Shown here: in pieces, positions 34,655 through 46,576 of the stretch
Position numbering within the stretch: the first letter of the stretch is position 1
How the letters are laid out: each line of letters opens with the position of its first letter
Assembly: GCA_030685235.1 (NCBI GenBank)
Contig: MU839099.1
Coordinates: forward strand, 372,001-436,000
Direction of reading: 5' to 3'
DNA length: 64,000 nucleotides
Source of the DNA: Copromyces sp. CBS 386.78
Taxonomy: Eukaryota > Ascomycota > Sordariomycetes > Sordariales > Sordariaceae
The notes under the pieces: model-generated
The model's database searches: none
Seen by the model: the letters and a program-made list of their open reading frames with translations, nothing else
Told to the model about the DNA's origin: nothing
Made by a program: the position numbers and the translations under genes

Positions 34655-34706
34655 TTATTAAACGCAAATACAATATTATTAATATAATAAAATATAAGGA
34701 TACTAT
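34655..34706 (-). pseudogene. Reverse transcriptase active-site remnant
   Basis: On the minus strand this reads ILIFYYINNIVFAFNK. Copia reverse transcriptases have YVDD at this place, and INN is what G-to-A (RIP) changes make of VDD. The catalytic aspartates are therefore lost (codons at 34675-34680). Confidence 0.75.
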
Positions 34707-37700
34707 TTTTTTTTATAATGTACGGATCTTTAAAGATTATTTCGAAACCTATAAATTTAAACGTACCGCTAAATTCCCTTTATTATAATAGAAGTACTTA
34801 TCGTAGATTATATAGTACTTTAATCAATTTAAAAACCTTACTAAGGATTTAATACCTAGGAGGTATATATATATAAATTTCTTTATTAAAATATACATTA
34901 ACGAAAGTATTAATTACGTTATATTAAATTAATTCAAAATTAAATCTAACGGCGAAAGTAATAATAGATTTAAATAATTTCCCTATTAAGGTAGAAGCGT
35001 ACGTATCTATACTATTCTTATTTTATTAATCGCTTTTTATAACGAACTGTACTTTATATTTATTAAGTGTCCCGTTCTTATTGAATTTATAAATTTATAC
35101 CTATATATAATCGAAAATTTATTTGCCTCGTAACCGTAGTATATCCCTACTAACCTCGATTTACGTCTTTATATCTTTATAATTCTATAAATAGGCTTTT
35201 TCTACTTCTTTAAAAAATTGGCCTAACGAATGGTTATTTAGATTGCTATAATACTTGGGTACGGGGGGTAAATCTCGTTAATAGATTCTATTAAATCGGC
35301 CTAATTTTATAATTAGCCGATATATTTCTACTTTAATAATAATCTTCCCTATCGTTTTAAAAATTAATTAAAATAGTTTCCTAACGTTGAATACGGCTTC
35401 CTAAAATTCTTACTAACACAAATATTTATAGACTATTTGGTCTATTATATAATTTACGTTAAATACTACTAGCGGGGTTAATAGAGGCGACGGATATATA
35501 TTTATAATATATTTAATAAATATCTTATTTAAAATATAGTACGGATTAACTCCTTTTTATAGCTAACCGTCCTCCTTTTAGGAAGTATTTTAATTTTATT
35601 CGTAATTTCTATTTAAAAGGCTTAATAATAATAATTTAATATTATTATTATTAATATTATTTTATAGGCTATAGCCTTTTCTCTCTAATAATTCGGATAC
35701 CCCCGAAGATTAATTATACAACTCGTCGAATTTATTAAATAAATCCGCTAATTCTTCGCTACTAATCTACAAGTCCTTTTTTAACTTCTTAAAATTTAAA
35801 TTATACGTAATCTCCTCATTAAAAATTATATTCCTAATCTAAATAATCCGATTTATATACGGATTCTATATATAGTAAATAGAAGTCGCTAAATAACTAA
35901 TAAGAAACCCTATCTATACTTTAAATAAATACTTTTAACGCCGTTTCTTTTTCTTTTAAGCGGTATTCGTTATTATAAAAACCTTATAGCTATAAACTTT
36001 AAAGTAATTTAAATTTAAATTATATACTTCTTAATAACCGTATTATTAAATAATATAAGTATAAAACCGTTTAAATAGAAATTTCCAATTGTAAAAGTAT
36101 TAAAGGGATTTATTAATAAGGTAGATAATTACAATAGTAATTTCTAGCTATAAATCGATTAGAAATTTCGAACTTATCGATATAACATTATATCTTTCTT
36201 TAACTACACCCCCTAAACGTTCTACCCTACTATTCTATACTTATATATTAGGAATAAAGGGTTCAACTATTATTTTTCGTTATAATAACCTTTACTAAAT
36301 CTTATTATTTATAAATTCGTTATCGAATTTAAAAATTTTAATGCTAATATTATACTATTATTTAAATATATCAATATAAAATACTAGCGTAATACTAATA
36401 ATAATTACTTAATAATTAAATAAGTAGTAATCCCAAATATAATTAGACTAGCGGTATATAATAAGGAGGAGATATTTAACCCCGTTATTTCCTTCGTTAA
36501 ATTTAAAGAAATCCGCTACGAATCTCTCCCCTAATCTATAACCGTAGTTTCTAAATATATAGTAAACCTATCGCTTAATCTTTACTATAATATACGCATC
36601 GTATTTAATTAATAGTATACCGTAGATCCGTACCCCATTAACGTTTTATAAATAATCGAATACTTATAATCCTAAATACCTAAATTATAAATATTAAATA
36701 TTTACTATCTACTTAGATAAGCGTCGAATATAGGAAATAATTTCGTATCAACGTATTACGAACGAAGTTCTGGAAAACGAAAGGAAGATAATTTTTATAA
36801 CCGTTTAATTATAAATAATATTTAAATAATAAAAGAATAATCTATTAATTTTTCTTAAATAATTATTAGGAGGGCGATAATCCTAATAGAAATCCTACTT
36901 TCGTAATTGGATATAAGAGACGAAATTAGTAGCGAAATTAAGGTAAAAAGCGACCTCTTTCAACCGTAGTTTTAAAGGACCGTTCTTTCTTCTAATAACG
37001 ATATTAACCTCCCTAAACCCTTTAATCGCTACTTAAATATCTTTAACCTATATATAATTATTTAAATTAATATAACAGAAATAAAGGAAACGAATAATTT
37101 TATTAAAAATATAAAGTAAATTATTAGAATCGAAAATCGTTAAATTCTTAAGGGGGTAAATCTCCTCCCTAATTTAATACGCCCTATTAACTTAAAAAGT
37201 CGCTCTATAAGTAATATTATAATTTATATTTACGTTAAATAGTTATATATTTTCCTATTTCTTAAATACCTTTTCCTCTCCGCTATTTTCGACCGCAATA
37301 TATTCTACTTCTTTAGTAAATTCTAAGTCTTTTATAAGGTTTTCTTTAACAATATAACAGGTATAAGAGCTTAGCCTAATAACCTTCTTAAATTTAATAT
37401 TTAGATTAATATACTAACAATCCTCGAAAGAATATAAAGATCTTTCGTATATTCTATATATAAAGAAACTAAATTTTTTACATATTTGAGATTCGGACGT
37501 ATCCAATTAATATTTTCTTTTCTTAAATATAGTACTTTTAAACATATTACCCATAAGTTTCTTATTTTTACTTTTTTAATAAACGTCCTTATTATAAGTA
37601 TTTTTTTTATAATTATTGCCAAATATAAATTTCTAACTATTAAATTCGATACTAATTTCGCTAACGTTAAAAGTATTATAATATCCTCCCTTAAAAATTA

Positions 37701-38655
37701 CCCTACGTCTTACAAAATCGATATTATATCTTTTAAAATCTTTATATATTTCTATAAAAGTAAAAATCCTAACGGCCATCTCCTTATTAAACTTCTAAAT
37801 ACCTTTATACTATTTAGGGCGTACAATTTTAATTACGTTAATAAAATCGATATATTAGGAGCTAAGGATTTTAATCTCTTTAATACTTATTATTTAACTG
37901 TTATTTATTATAGTAAACTAAGTTTAAAGTTAATTACCCTAATTCTTAAATTCCTTCGTAAATACGGTAACGGCTTCCTAATATTACTTCCGGATTCTAA
38001 TTTACTTATCGACTACCTTATAATTAATTATAATTTTAAATCTTTTATATTATTTATTAATCTCCTATTCTTCCTTTATAATACTATTTTATAAACTATA
38101 ATTAATTAATAATCTTATTTAGGTATATACGGCCTTATCGCTAGCCACGAACTCCTTCCAATCCTTCTTATTATTGGGATAGAACATAAGCTATAATTTA
38201 AAGAATTCCTTATTAAAAAGATCCGCTTCGGTAATAAGGGTATCGAAAATTATTTCGTTATATTTTTTAAATTCGGTCGGAGGAATTCCTTAAATTACTT
38301 TTTCTAAATTAACAACGACAGTTCCGTTATTAAAATTATTAAATTCGATTTTAGTGACTTTAATCCGTACTTTTACTTCTTTAATAATAAGGTATTAGTT
38401 AGGATTAAATTGTTTTAGTATAGTAGGTCTCTCGATTTTACTTTAGATCTATTCTTTAAAAGTATCCGAATTATATTTTAACTAGAGTATAGGCTCCCAA
38501 CGGATTTAATTATCGCTATCTTTAAAGTAAACGATATTCTCTTTAGTATCGTTACTAATCTTTGAAAGAAATATCGTAATAGTTTAGTTGATTATTAACT
38601 ATTAATTAATACTAATTGTCGTATTAATAGGTAATGCGCGTATTAGATTATTAAT

Positions 38656-38829
38656 TATTAGATTTACTAGTGTATAATCTGGTTGATTGAATTGTCTAGA
38701 AACTAGCTGTATAACTAATCCGCTCCAAAAGGTCTGGGGGGTGCTCGGGTATCCCGGAAATGCCAAGACCTTAATCAGGTGACTGGGACTCGCCTCATCT
38801 GGTCGAGATCTCCACCCTACAATCTGACA
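38656..38829 (-). repeat. Right LTR (5' LTR of the copia element)
   Basis: 174 bp. The outer end is intact (ATCTGACA) while the inner end reads TATTAGATTT where the left LTR has TGTCAGATTT. In both LTRs the inner edge carries RIP-type changes and the outer edge does not. Confidence 0.93.
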
Positions 38830-39246
38830 GATATTGGTGTAAGTAACTTCGTTCCTGTGTATGCTCCCGTTTCAAGGAGTCAGCAAACTCTCCTATTCCT
38901 CAAACTCCATCAGATTCATCACAGGATATGCCCGGGCCTTGAAATAGCTTTGATTCATTGAAATCGTACTTCCGAACACCTTGCCATGACTTGATTCACT
39001 CTGCATGATTATGTATGAGTTTCGTTCTACGATGGCTGTATAGCCACCTGTTATAACAGCCACGTTCCAAATTCCCATCAAGAATAGAGCAGAAGGAAAA
39101 AATAGAAAACAAAATACAATGCCAATGCAGCGCCTTTGCTCGCTAAACTCACCGGGCTATCTATCAAGGTACCTATAACGCCTCCGCTGTCCATCAGCCA
39201 GCCAACTCTAGCAGAAAATAGACAACGCGATCCATGAGTCAAGACT
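38830..39246. other. Intergenic, tpc1 3' flank
   Basis: 417 bp of normal base composition between the retrotransposon and the tpc1 stop codon. It probably holds the tpc1 3' UTR. Nothing else seen. Confidence 0.6.
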
Positions 39247-40345
39247 TCACTGCCCCTTTTCCTCCTCCTTATACCCCGCTGCCGCCCCAGCAAGCCCAAC
39301 ATAAAACCTCAGCGCCCTCTCATAAGTCCACATGGTAACCGCGCTCGCCGGCGCCGCCTTAAACAAGCTAACCGTCAACCCCCTATACAGTCCCCTGACC
39401 CCCTCCCTTTTTATGATTGTCCCCACCGTCTTGATAACCCCGCCGTCATACACGGGAATATTCTTATGTACGTACAAGCTCCTCGTCGGGCCCTGGACTT
39501 GTATTCTCTTGCGCACCAGGTCAAGCGGGAACGTGCCCGTCTTGGCTACCACGCCGGCTACCACGCCGGCTACTGCTCCGCCCGAGCTGTACGGTAACTC
39601 TAGATTCTGGAGGGTGGGGCGGAGGGACTCGTACACGCAGAAGAACATGCCCATGTATGGTATTATCTGGCCTAGTCCGGGCCCTAAGCCGCGGAAGTAG
39701 CCTGATACTCCTTCAGCAGTGTAAATGTTTTTTATCGCTTGGTAGAGAGAAGGGTAGACGCGCTCTACTCCCTGCGCGGCGAAGCGGGTCCGCAAAAGGT
39801 CGAGGGGGTAGGTAGCTGCTGTTGCGACGCCGCCTGCTGAGGCGCCTGCCACGAAGGATTCGACTGATGGGGGGAGTTGTTTATTTTGTTCTTTGGGGAA
39901 GGAGACCTGCAAGAATTGCGTGGTGGACCGGTAGGTGGTGAACTGCACGGCGGCATACGAGACGTAGAGAAGCTCGGCAGGGATATTGCCCTTCCAGAGA
40001 CCGGTGAGACCTTCCGTTCGTAAGATGTGGCGCATGGTCGGGAGAGTGCCCTTGTAGATGGGCCCGCCGCCGATGACTTCGGGGCCACGCTGGTGGATTA
40101 TGGGGTCCGAGAGGGAGTGGTGTTGCAGCTGGAGACGGATCTTGACGACGTCGAGGGGGGCGATGACGAAGCTGGAGGACTGGTGGTTAGTAAATTGGGG
40201 TCTGGTTTGCAAACGTTCTCGGAGCACTCTCGAAGGAAGGGAGCCGTGATAGAACGTACCGAGAGATCAAGCCGGCCGTTGCGCCGGCGGCCGTCACCTG
40301 AAGGCGGGAACCCTCATCCTTGAGGCGTTCGGCCTTGCCAGACAT
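39247..40345 (-). CDS. tpc1: Mitochondrial thiamine pyrophosphate carrier
   Basis: Inner-membrane carrier of the SLC25 family that imports thiamine pyrophosphate into mitochondria (assignment by overall similarity to fungal Tpc1). Exons 40345-40260 and 40171-39247 join in frame to 336 aa; the intron has GTACGT and CCTCCAG. Start [12 protein letters not shown]. Three ~100-residue repeats carry the carrier signatures [20 protein letters not shown] and [10 protein letters not shown], each followed by the (D/E)Gxxx(W/Y)(K/R)G-type motif ([27 protein letters not shown]). Six membrane helices are expected. There is no cleavable presequence, as usual for the family. Another SLC25 nucleotide carrier is a less likely alternative. 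Confidence 0.93.
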
Positions 40346-43137
40346 TCATCCAGCACGCGATACGCCGGAGAGAAGGTTGGAAATGTAGAGAGACTGGAAG
40401 TGAACGCCCGGTAAACGTGGGCTGAGCGATGCGTGATCGACGACCGGTCGGTGTTCGAGTGCGGGAGAGCCAAAGCTAGAGCTGACGTAGGTAGGGCTAT
40501 TGCTACCGTGCAGGGAGCGTTTAGTACCTATGTTCGTTCGGATGTACCTGACGGCAGTGCTGTGCGGCTTTGCAGTGGTATCTTTGGAGATGGTGCTTTG
40601 TGTTTCTCGGGCGACGGCGGTCAAGTCTTTGCGGTTCTTTCGGTGTTCAGTTGAGAATTCATGATGAGCGAAATGTAACTGCGAAAGATGTCAATTGACG
40701 GTGGAAATTGTGATCTCATTGGAAGGGAAGGCGCGCCAAGCCTTGAATCTTTCGCGTCATGTGCAGAAAGTCTCTTTTACGTCCCATTGTGACCGGGCGA
40801 ATTGATAAGGCACGAGTTCGTGTGCTGGACTCGGCTTTGATCATTGCCTTATCTCCATGAGAAATGTCGGCTGTGAGTTCTTATACGCACGTCTGAATAT
40901 TCTAGAAATGCTGCAGCGCATTGCTTCTATGTACTGCCTTGGCGTACGTGCTAGGGCATGCATCAAGCACTTCTGCTCATGTGTCCAGGGTCTTGTGATC
41001 TCCGTTATTCGTGCAGACTAAAGGTATGACGATGGTTCAGAAGGCCAAGCCTTGTTGTTCTTGCCGTGAAGAGGCACTGGCTAGCTGCCGCAGTGTGCGA
41101 CACCATGACCTGGAGACATGAGAATGAGAAAGGAGAAGAGCGGTTCTCAGTGATGACGGCAGTGACGACATTGTTCACGACTCACTAACCTCGGGGATCA
41201 ACAGGGGTGCCACGCGCTCAGCTCAGCCTTGGCTTCCACCTTGTCACTTGATTCCGAAGATCTGAGGTTGTTCATTGCGGAAGCAGCAGCAGGCCTTGCC
41301 ACCATTTCGCAGAAAGAACGCTTTGATTTTCGTTCGTCGCCCTGGCTAACGTCCCGTCGTTGTTTTTTGTGAAACTTTGGTTCCAAGTCATGCCCGTTCC
41401 ATTGGGTAAAACGGGAGCTGACATGTTGTGAGTCCAGTTATGGACTGAAATGAGTCGATTTGAAATATTGCCGTCCTACACAGGTAATGATACCAAAGTA
41501 TACACAATTCCTCGACATGAGTTGGTGTGACCCTTTGGCTTACATGTGAGAGCATTAACCCCTTGGGGCAGATATTTGAAGCGTGCTTCAACTATACAGA
41601 GGTGGATGACTTTCACAGTCTGGAGTGTCACGCAGGGACCTACATCCACCGAAGCGGAGTTGAAGGACGGTTCGTCTAAGCCAGACATCTGCGCAAAGAA
41701 TTTCCTGTATTCTAATTGGCTACAACCGTAGCACGGCCCTACAACTGGTCAGGGCGTCTTGCCAAGCCCTCTTCTCATTGGTCATTTCGCGGACAGTGTT
41801 TTGGACAGTCTGCGCCAAAACGCACTGGGTCCTTCCGTTTTTGCAAATAAGTCGCCAAATCTCTCGATAACGCCTATCGATAAACTTATCGTCTACCAAG
41901 CAATAAAGCAATGAAGCAATAACCGAACGAAAAGGAACAATTAGGTGAGGACGGCTATAGCCGTCCGAACAAAGAACGTTGCAAAAGATATAGATACCCA
42001 CGCTTCAATTCATCCAGCTGTGCGTTGCTTGAACTAGGGATCCAGCATCGCACTCGGTGGCCGGGTATTTTAGTTGAGGATATTGGCATCGGTCGAGCGG
42101 TTGGTTGTAAGACGAAAAAGAAGGGGTGAAGAGAAGAAAACCAGAAGACACAACACTTCCCGTCACCACGATCCGGTCTCCCGATACTACCGCCGTCTTT
42201 TCCATCCACATGCTAATCAAAGAATCGAGGCTCTTGACAGCCAAAAAGTTCACCGTAGCATTGCCATGTCCAGGGTTAGCGCTGATTGGTTCCATCCGCC
42301 CGAAGGTTGCTCCCCAGCAATCGCTAGCAAATCGCCCAGCAACAATCCCACGACCCCAACGAGCAGTCTACCCCACTGTTTTCTTGAATTGGCTAATAAA
42401 GCTTCATTCCCTTACCTGGCCCCCAGTTCTCCAGGTACAGTACGTACCTGCCAACGGGATGCAGCCCAGCGTTTGGAGATGTGTGAGCATGTCCACACCT
42501 CCGCTCAATGCACGGGGGCCTCTCCAACTCTTTGCAGTTCACGAGATGGACTCCCGTTCCCCGTCATCTCCATCATTCTGCAGCAGGGCATCGAAGCGTA
42601 GCGGAACCCCGTGAGCCCGGTGGGACTTTTGTTCATCCAAGGAGTCTGTTATATCTCGGAATCCCATACCCTCTCTTCTTTCTTCCATCCTGTCTTCTTC
42701 TCTTCTTACTGTTTTTTTCGTCCCTTATTTCCAATTTACTGCTTTTGCCTCTTCACCACTTCACTTCCACTTGCTTGCCCGCACGTCATATCTGCAGCAA
42801 CAGTACCTCCGCATAGGCCTCATACAACCAAGAACCCCGTTTGCCATCCGCAGTGCTTGCAGTGCATAGGGATACGGATATCTGCAAGACTCAACTTTTC
42901 GAGCCACGCATCATTGTACACTTGCTCACCGACGTGTGTTGGTCTCCGGTGCAGTCGAGCCATATTTATTCGCCTGCCCAGACCAGTGCTATAAAGTCAA
43001 CAGGACCCCTCTCCGAGAGCCATCACAAGGGTTGTCTAACTTGCCTCCAAGAGTATCACAAGGAGGCTCCAGACCCCGCATCAAACACTTACTACAACCT
43101 TACCTTCAATCCCACCACGACCACAACGATACCTACC
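40346..43137. other. Long intergenic region between divergent genes
   Basis: About 2.8 kb between the start of tpc1 (minus) and the unknown protein gene (plus). It should hold both promoters. CT-rich leader sequence is evident at 42655-42780. ORFs at 42074-42614 overlap each other in different frames and show no domain, so I do not call them. Confidence 0.6.
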
Positions 43138-44424
43138 ATGGCCATTGCAGCAATGGCTCCACCCAGCATCAGCTCTCCGGATATCGAGAGCCTCGTAAGG
43201 CCCGTCCTCTCCGCCCTACCAGGAGCGTCCGCCTCGACCGAGCCAGCTACAACAGTACTACCCCTTTTATCGCCCATTCTCAGACAGCGAGTACAGCTTC
43301 TTTCCGGCGCCAGCTCAGATCCATGGATCCGCCTTCTTACCTATGACACCTCCAAGGTGTCGAGGCTTACCGAGATCGCTCAAAGCGGTAGTCTGGATCC
43401 CCATCCGGTGTCGGGAGAAGTGGAGATGGATTGGGATTATGATGTCCACATCAAGTACAGGAGACTGGACCAGGAGACACTTCAGACCCTCGTGGTATTG
43501 GGAGAGTTCGACCTGTTCATTCGTCTTGTGTACTGCGTCAACGACAAAGACGGCGGCGGTGACGGATGGCGTGTGGGCGAGGTCGGCGTAGCCAGCGATC
43601 CTTCTCCCCTGGAATCTTTCGGAGGCTATCCCACACTCGATGAAGCCGAGAAGGCGTTCAAGGCCCAACAAACCTCCGTGCCAGAAATCAAGCCTGTTGC
43701 GCAAGTGTCCATTCAAGCAGAGCCCGTCGAAGAGGATGACGACGACGATTACTGGGGCCGATACGATGCCACGCCCTCCCAAACGCCCGGTCAAGGCCGC
43801 TCTCCTGCACCGCCGTCCTTGGGCGCCGGCCTCAACACTCAAAAGCCCAATCCCTCTGAGCGAAGCGCTTCTGCCGAAGATGCCTATTTTGCCCAGTACG
43901 AATCCGTACAACCGGCTATGGACCCCCATGATCCAGATGAGGAGGCTCTTCAAGGCGGAGCTCTTGGTGGCGGTGCGCCGCTTAATGGCCTTCTTCGCCG
44001 GTCTCCGTCGCCACAGCAAAAAGTATATGAGCCTCCCGTCACTAGCTCCGCACCAGCGCCGCCTCCATTGGGTCTGAGCGGAGACGGCAACGGCAACTAC
44101 GTCCCATCTCGATCACCATCCGACGAGTCCGGTTCTGGTTCGAGTGGCCGGCGCCTGTCCCAGGCGGACGAGGAGAGAACTGAAAGCATTGCTCATCCGC
44201 GCCCCGCCAGCAGCGCCAGCTCGAATGGATCCCGCATGGTGGCCAAGCTTGAGGAGACGGCGGAGGCCCAAGATCGGGTCGAGTTCGGAATCAAGCAACA
44301 TGTGTCGAGGTCAATTCGCAGTCTCTTCCAGTTGTCGCGAGGCGCGGGCATTAGCCGAGAGGAGTTCGACCGCATGGTTAGAAACGAGCTGGATGTTCTT
44401 GCGATGGTGGAAGATGACGTTTGA
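43138..44424 (+). CDS. Unknown protein with acidic and Ser/Pro-rich middle
   Basis: Single-exon, 428 aa from ATG 43138 (accATGGCC); the frame is open further upstream but that part overlaps CT-rich leader. I recognise no named domain. The N-terminal ~150 residues look folded: DPWIRLLTYDTSKVSRL, WDYDVHIKYRRLDQETL, FDLFIRLVYCVND. An acidic patch EEDDDDDYWGRYD lies near 197, followed by a disordered Pro/Ser-rich stretch. A C-terminal amphipathic helical region (~375-428) reads VEFGIKQHVSRSIRSLFQL and ISREEFDRMVRNELD. Codon use is like that of the neighbours, and domain-like blocks at both ends suggest a real, probably soluble protein conserved in related fungi (inference). No function is proposed. 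Confidence 0.8.
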   Translation: MAIAAMAPPSISSPDIESLVRPVLSALPGASASTEPATTVLPLLSPILRQRVQLLSGASSDPWIRLLTYDTSKVSRLTEIAQSGSLDPHPVSGEVEMDWDYDVHIKYRRLDQETLQTLVVLGEFDLFIRLVYCVNDKDGGGDGWRVGEVGVASDPSPLESFGGYPTLDEAEKAFKAQQTSVPEIKPVAQVSIQAEPVEEDDDDDYWGRYDATPSQTPGQGRSPAPPSLGAGLNTQKPNPSERSASAEDAYFAQYESVQPAMDPHDPDEEALQGGALGGGAPLNGLLRRSPSPQQKVYEPPVTSSAPAPPPLGLSGDGNGNYVPSRSPSDESGSGSSGRRLSQADEERTESIAHPRPASSASSNGSRMVAKLEETAEAQDRVEFGIKQHVSRSIRSLFQLSRGAGISREEFDRMVRNELDVLAMVEDDV

Positions 44425-45226
44425 ATGGACAGAGCAAGGAGGGGTAATGGGAAAGGAGAAGTCATCCATTCAGTTCAAAAGGGCGTCGGTGTCCACTTTT
44501 AGAGTTCTCATCTCGTTCGGGATGCTGCATCATCGGGTCGTTTTTGGCGTCAGGTACTGGTGGGGGAAGTCCGGGAAGGCGTTCGCCTCATAATTTCTCG
44601 TTGGTTGCTCGGAGTTAGGGCAATGGTGTTCAAGGCAATGTTTAGCAATAGCGTTACGGAATATCGGTCAGAGTATGATAGCAAAACAGAGCAATATACG
44701 AGTAAATCAAAGAAGAGATGCCCAAGACGTTGATGATCGAGATAGTTGAAGACGAAGTGATTGTGAGAGAGCCAAAGACGGAACCCCGGGAATTGGCAAA
44801 CAGCTACCCCACCAAGTAACAGTACGTGCCTCTCCAAGATATCCGGGGTTAGGGTCAGCTGTGATATTTTTGCAAGGGTTGTGTCGTCCCAACGATTGGT
44901 CCCTGCTCCAACGGGCAATTGGCCGGCTCCTTCCGCAGCGGAGCAAAAAAAGTCTCGAAAGCGCGTCCCACTTTGACGGTCTTCCGGGGTTGATTGCCCG
45001 TGTGTTTTGAAGTGCGTCCTCCGCTCTGCGCCGGCAGTCCGTCCAGTCTTGAAGTTCGTCTCCGTCCGCATCCTCAAGGTCCCCCCCACCCACCGTCCAC
45101 CTTTCCCCGACCGACCGACCGACCGACCGACTGACCGACCGGCCGACCATCCGACCTTTCATCCCCCTCCGAACCCCGGCCCGTTTTCTTTTACCGAGAA
45201 AAAGACCAAACCTCAACACGAACAAA
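44425..45226. other. Intergenic region with (GACC)n tract
   Basis: Contains the 3' UTR of the unknown gene and the promoter/leader of the mitoribosomal gene, with a GACC tetranucleotide repeat at 45108-45148. Confidence 0.6.
45108..45148. repeat. (GACC)n microsatellite in mS42-type gene leader
   Basis: About ten near-perfect GACC units, 80-120 bases before the ATG and probably inside the 5' UTR. Confidence 0.85.
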
Positions 45227-46576
45227 ATGATCGGCTCCATGGGTCTAAGGATACCCCGTGCGACAAGCTCGCTCCTCGGCCGTGCCGTCAACGCCGCCAC
45301 CAACCAGTCTGCCGCTGTCGCCGGTGCCAGCGTCGCCGCCCAAAGGAGATGGCAGCACTACCTCATGCCGCTCCGAGACAACTTTGAGCAGAGCGGCATC
45401 CCCAATTTCCTCAGCCCCGGCTCCGTCAACATGGCCTATACCGAGTACCAGACCTACATCTTGGAGAAGCTTAACGCGCTTGTAGTAGGTACGTACACGT
45501 ACGGATAAACAATACTGGATGCTGTCCTGGGGGGGTGGTCTGGCAGGAGATTGGGTGGCGTGGTATGGCATAGTATGGAATGGAAGAAGAGCAGGTTTGC
45601 GCGCGAGAACCACTGGCTGCTGCGGGGAAATGGTATACTTGTGTTCGAGACACCAGAACGGCCTTCTTTTGAGCCTGAGCCTGGGAGGAAGAGGAGGCTT
45701 TCGCGCAGTGGCCCATGGCGCAAAGGAACAAGAGGAGGAATCAAACGGAAGATGGATTCAAGATCAAGTCGGGGACATGCCTACATGCGCTGCCTCCCCA
45801 AGGGCACATCACATCACCTACTTCACTACAATTGGGCTATCTGCCTAGCAAAACCATCTTACTCACTTTTCTCTCGCAAAACAGGCACCGACTTCGAGCA
45901 AAAAGACACCAAGTCCATCATCCTCGCCACCGCCCGCGACCCCGAGCTCGCCCACGTCTTCAACCACGCCTCCATGGCGCACAACAACCACTTTTTCTTC
46001 GACCACCTTTCCCCAGCCCCCGTCAAGATGGGTGACAATATGTTCTTCCACATCAACGAGAACTTCGGCTCCGTCGACACCCTCCGCGACGAAATGATCG
46101 GCACCGCCGTCTCCATGTTCGGTCCCGGTTTCGTCTGGCTCGTCCGCACCCAGCTCCCCGGCCAGCCCGTCGCCCTCCGCGTCATGGCCACCTACCTCGC
46201 CGGTTCCCCCTACCCCGGCGCCCACTGGCGTCGCCAGGAGGTCGATACCCAGACTGCCATCGGCTCCTCGCCCCAGGGCTTGGCCAACGGCCAGCGCTTC
46301 CTCGAGCGCAGCGCGGCTGGTTTCAAGGGCCAGAGGCTCGAGCCTACCGCTCCCGGCGGTACTGATCTCATTCCCATCCTCTGCTTGAACACATGGGAAT
46401 ATGCCTGGCTCCGCGAGTACGGAACTGGTGTCGGTGGTATGGGTGGTAAGCTCGCGTATGCGCAGAGCTGGTGGAACATGATTGATTGGGCCAAGGTCGA
46501 GGAGGAGGCCAGGCTGGAGGCTAGGATCTTGACGGGTGGTGAGGGCTCTGTTTCGCCTCTTGCTTCTACGTTGTAA
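45227..46576 (+). CDS. Mitochondrial small-subunit ribosomal protein, SOD fold (mS42/mS43)
   Basis: Iron/manganese superoxide dismutase fold recruited to the mitochondrial ribosome small subunit (yeast Rsm26 and Mrp1 are the two family members). Exons 45227-45488 and 45885-46576 join in frame to 317 aa; the 396-nt intron has GTACGT and CAAAACAG. The N-terminus is Arg/Ser/Ala-rich, like a mitochondrial presequence, ending near RRWQHY. SOD-like landmarks: [16 protein letters not shown] (first helix), [11 protein letters not shown], and LNTWEYAW. In true SODs the last reads D-x-W-E-H; here Asp is Asn and His is Tyr, and the first-helix His ligand is replaced too, so metal-dependent dismutase activity is unlikely. 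Whether it is mS42 or mS43 is not settled. Databases may label such proteins Fe-SOD. Confidence 0.85.

Larger units (their letters stand above)
33403..38829 (-). mobile_element. RIP-degraded Ty1/copia-type LTR retrotransposon
   Basis: 5427 bp bounded by two 174-bp direct LTRs (33403-33576, 38656-38829) and flanked by GATGT / GATAT, a 5-bp target duplication with one G-to-A change. The intact LTR ends are TGTCAGAT...ATCTGACA. The interior is extremely AT-rich and full of stops, as expected after RIP (C-to-T on both strands, preferring CpA). The element reads on the minus strand: a copia-type RNase H tail remnant (NGLIKALDILKYRRFREFLG, 33643-33864) lies next to the left LTR, an RT active-site remnant lies at 34655-34706, and a G-rich polypurine tract abuts the left LTR. 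No open gag or pol survives, so the copy cannot be autonomous. Confidence 0.92.

Noticed and set aside
37401..37622. 73-codon minus-strand frame in the retrotransposon
   Set aside because: Right strand for the element, but too mutated to assign to gag or integrase.
37486..38094. 202-codon open frame inside the AT-rich element
   Set aside because: Ile/Phe/Asn-rich product of RIP-mutated DNA on the strand opposite to the retrotransposon genes; composition artefact.
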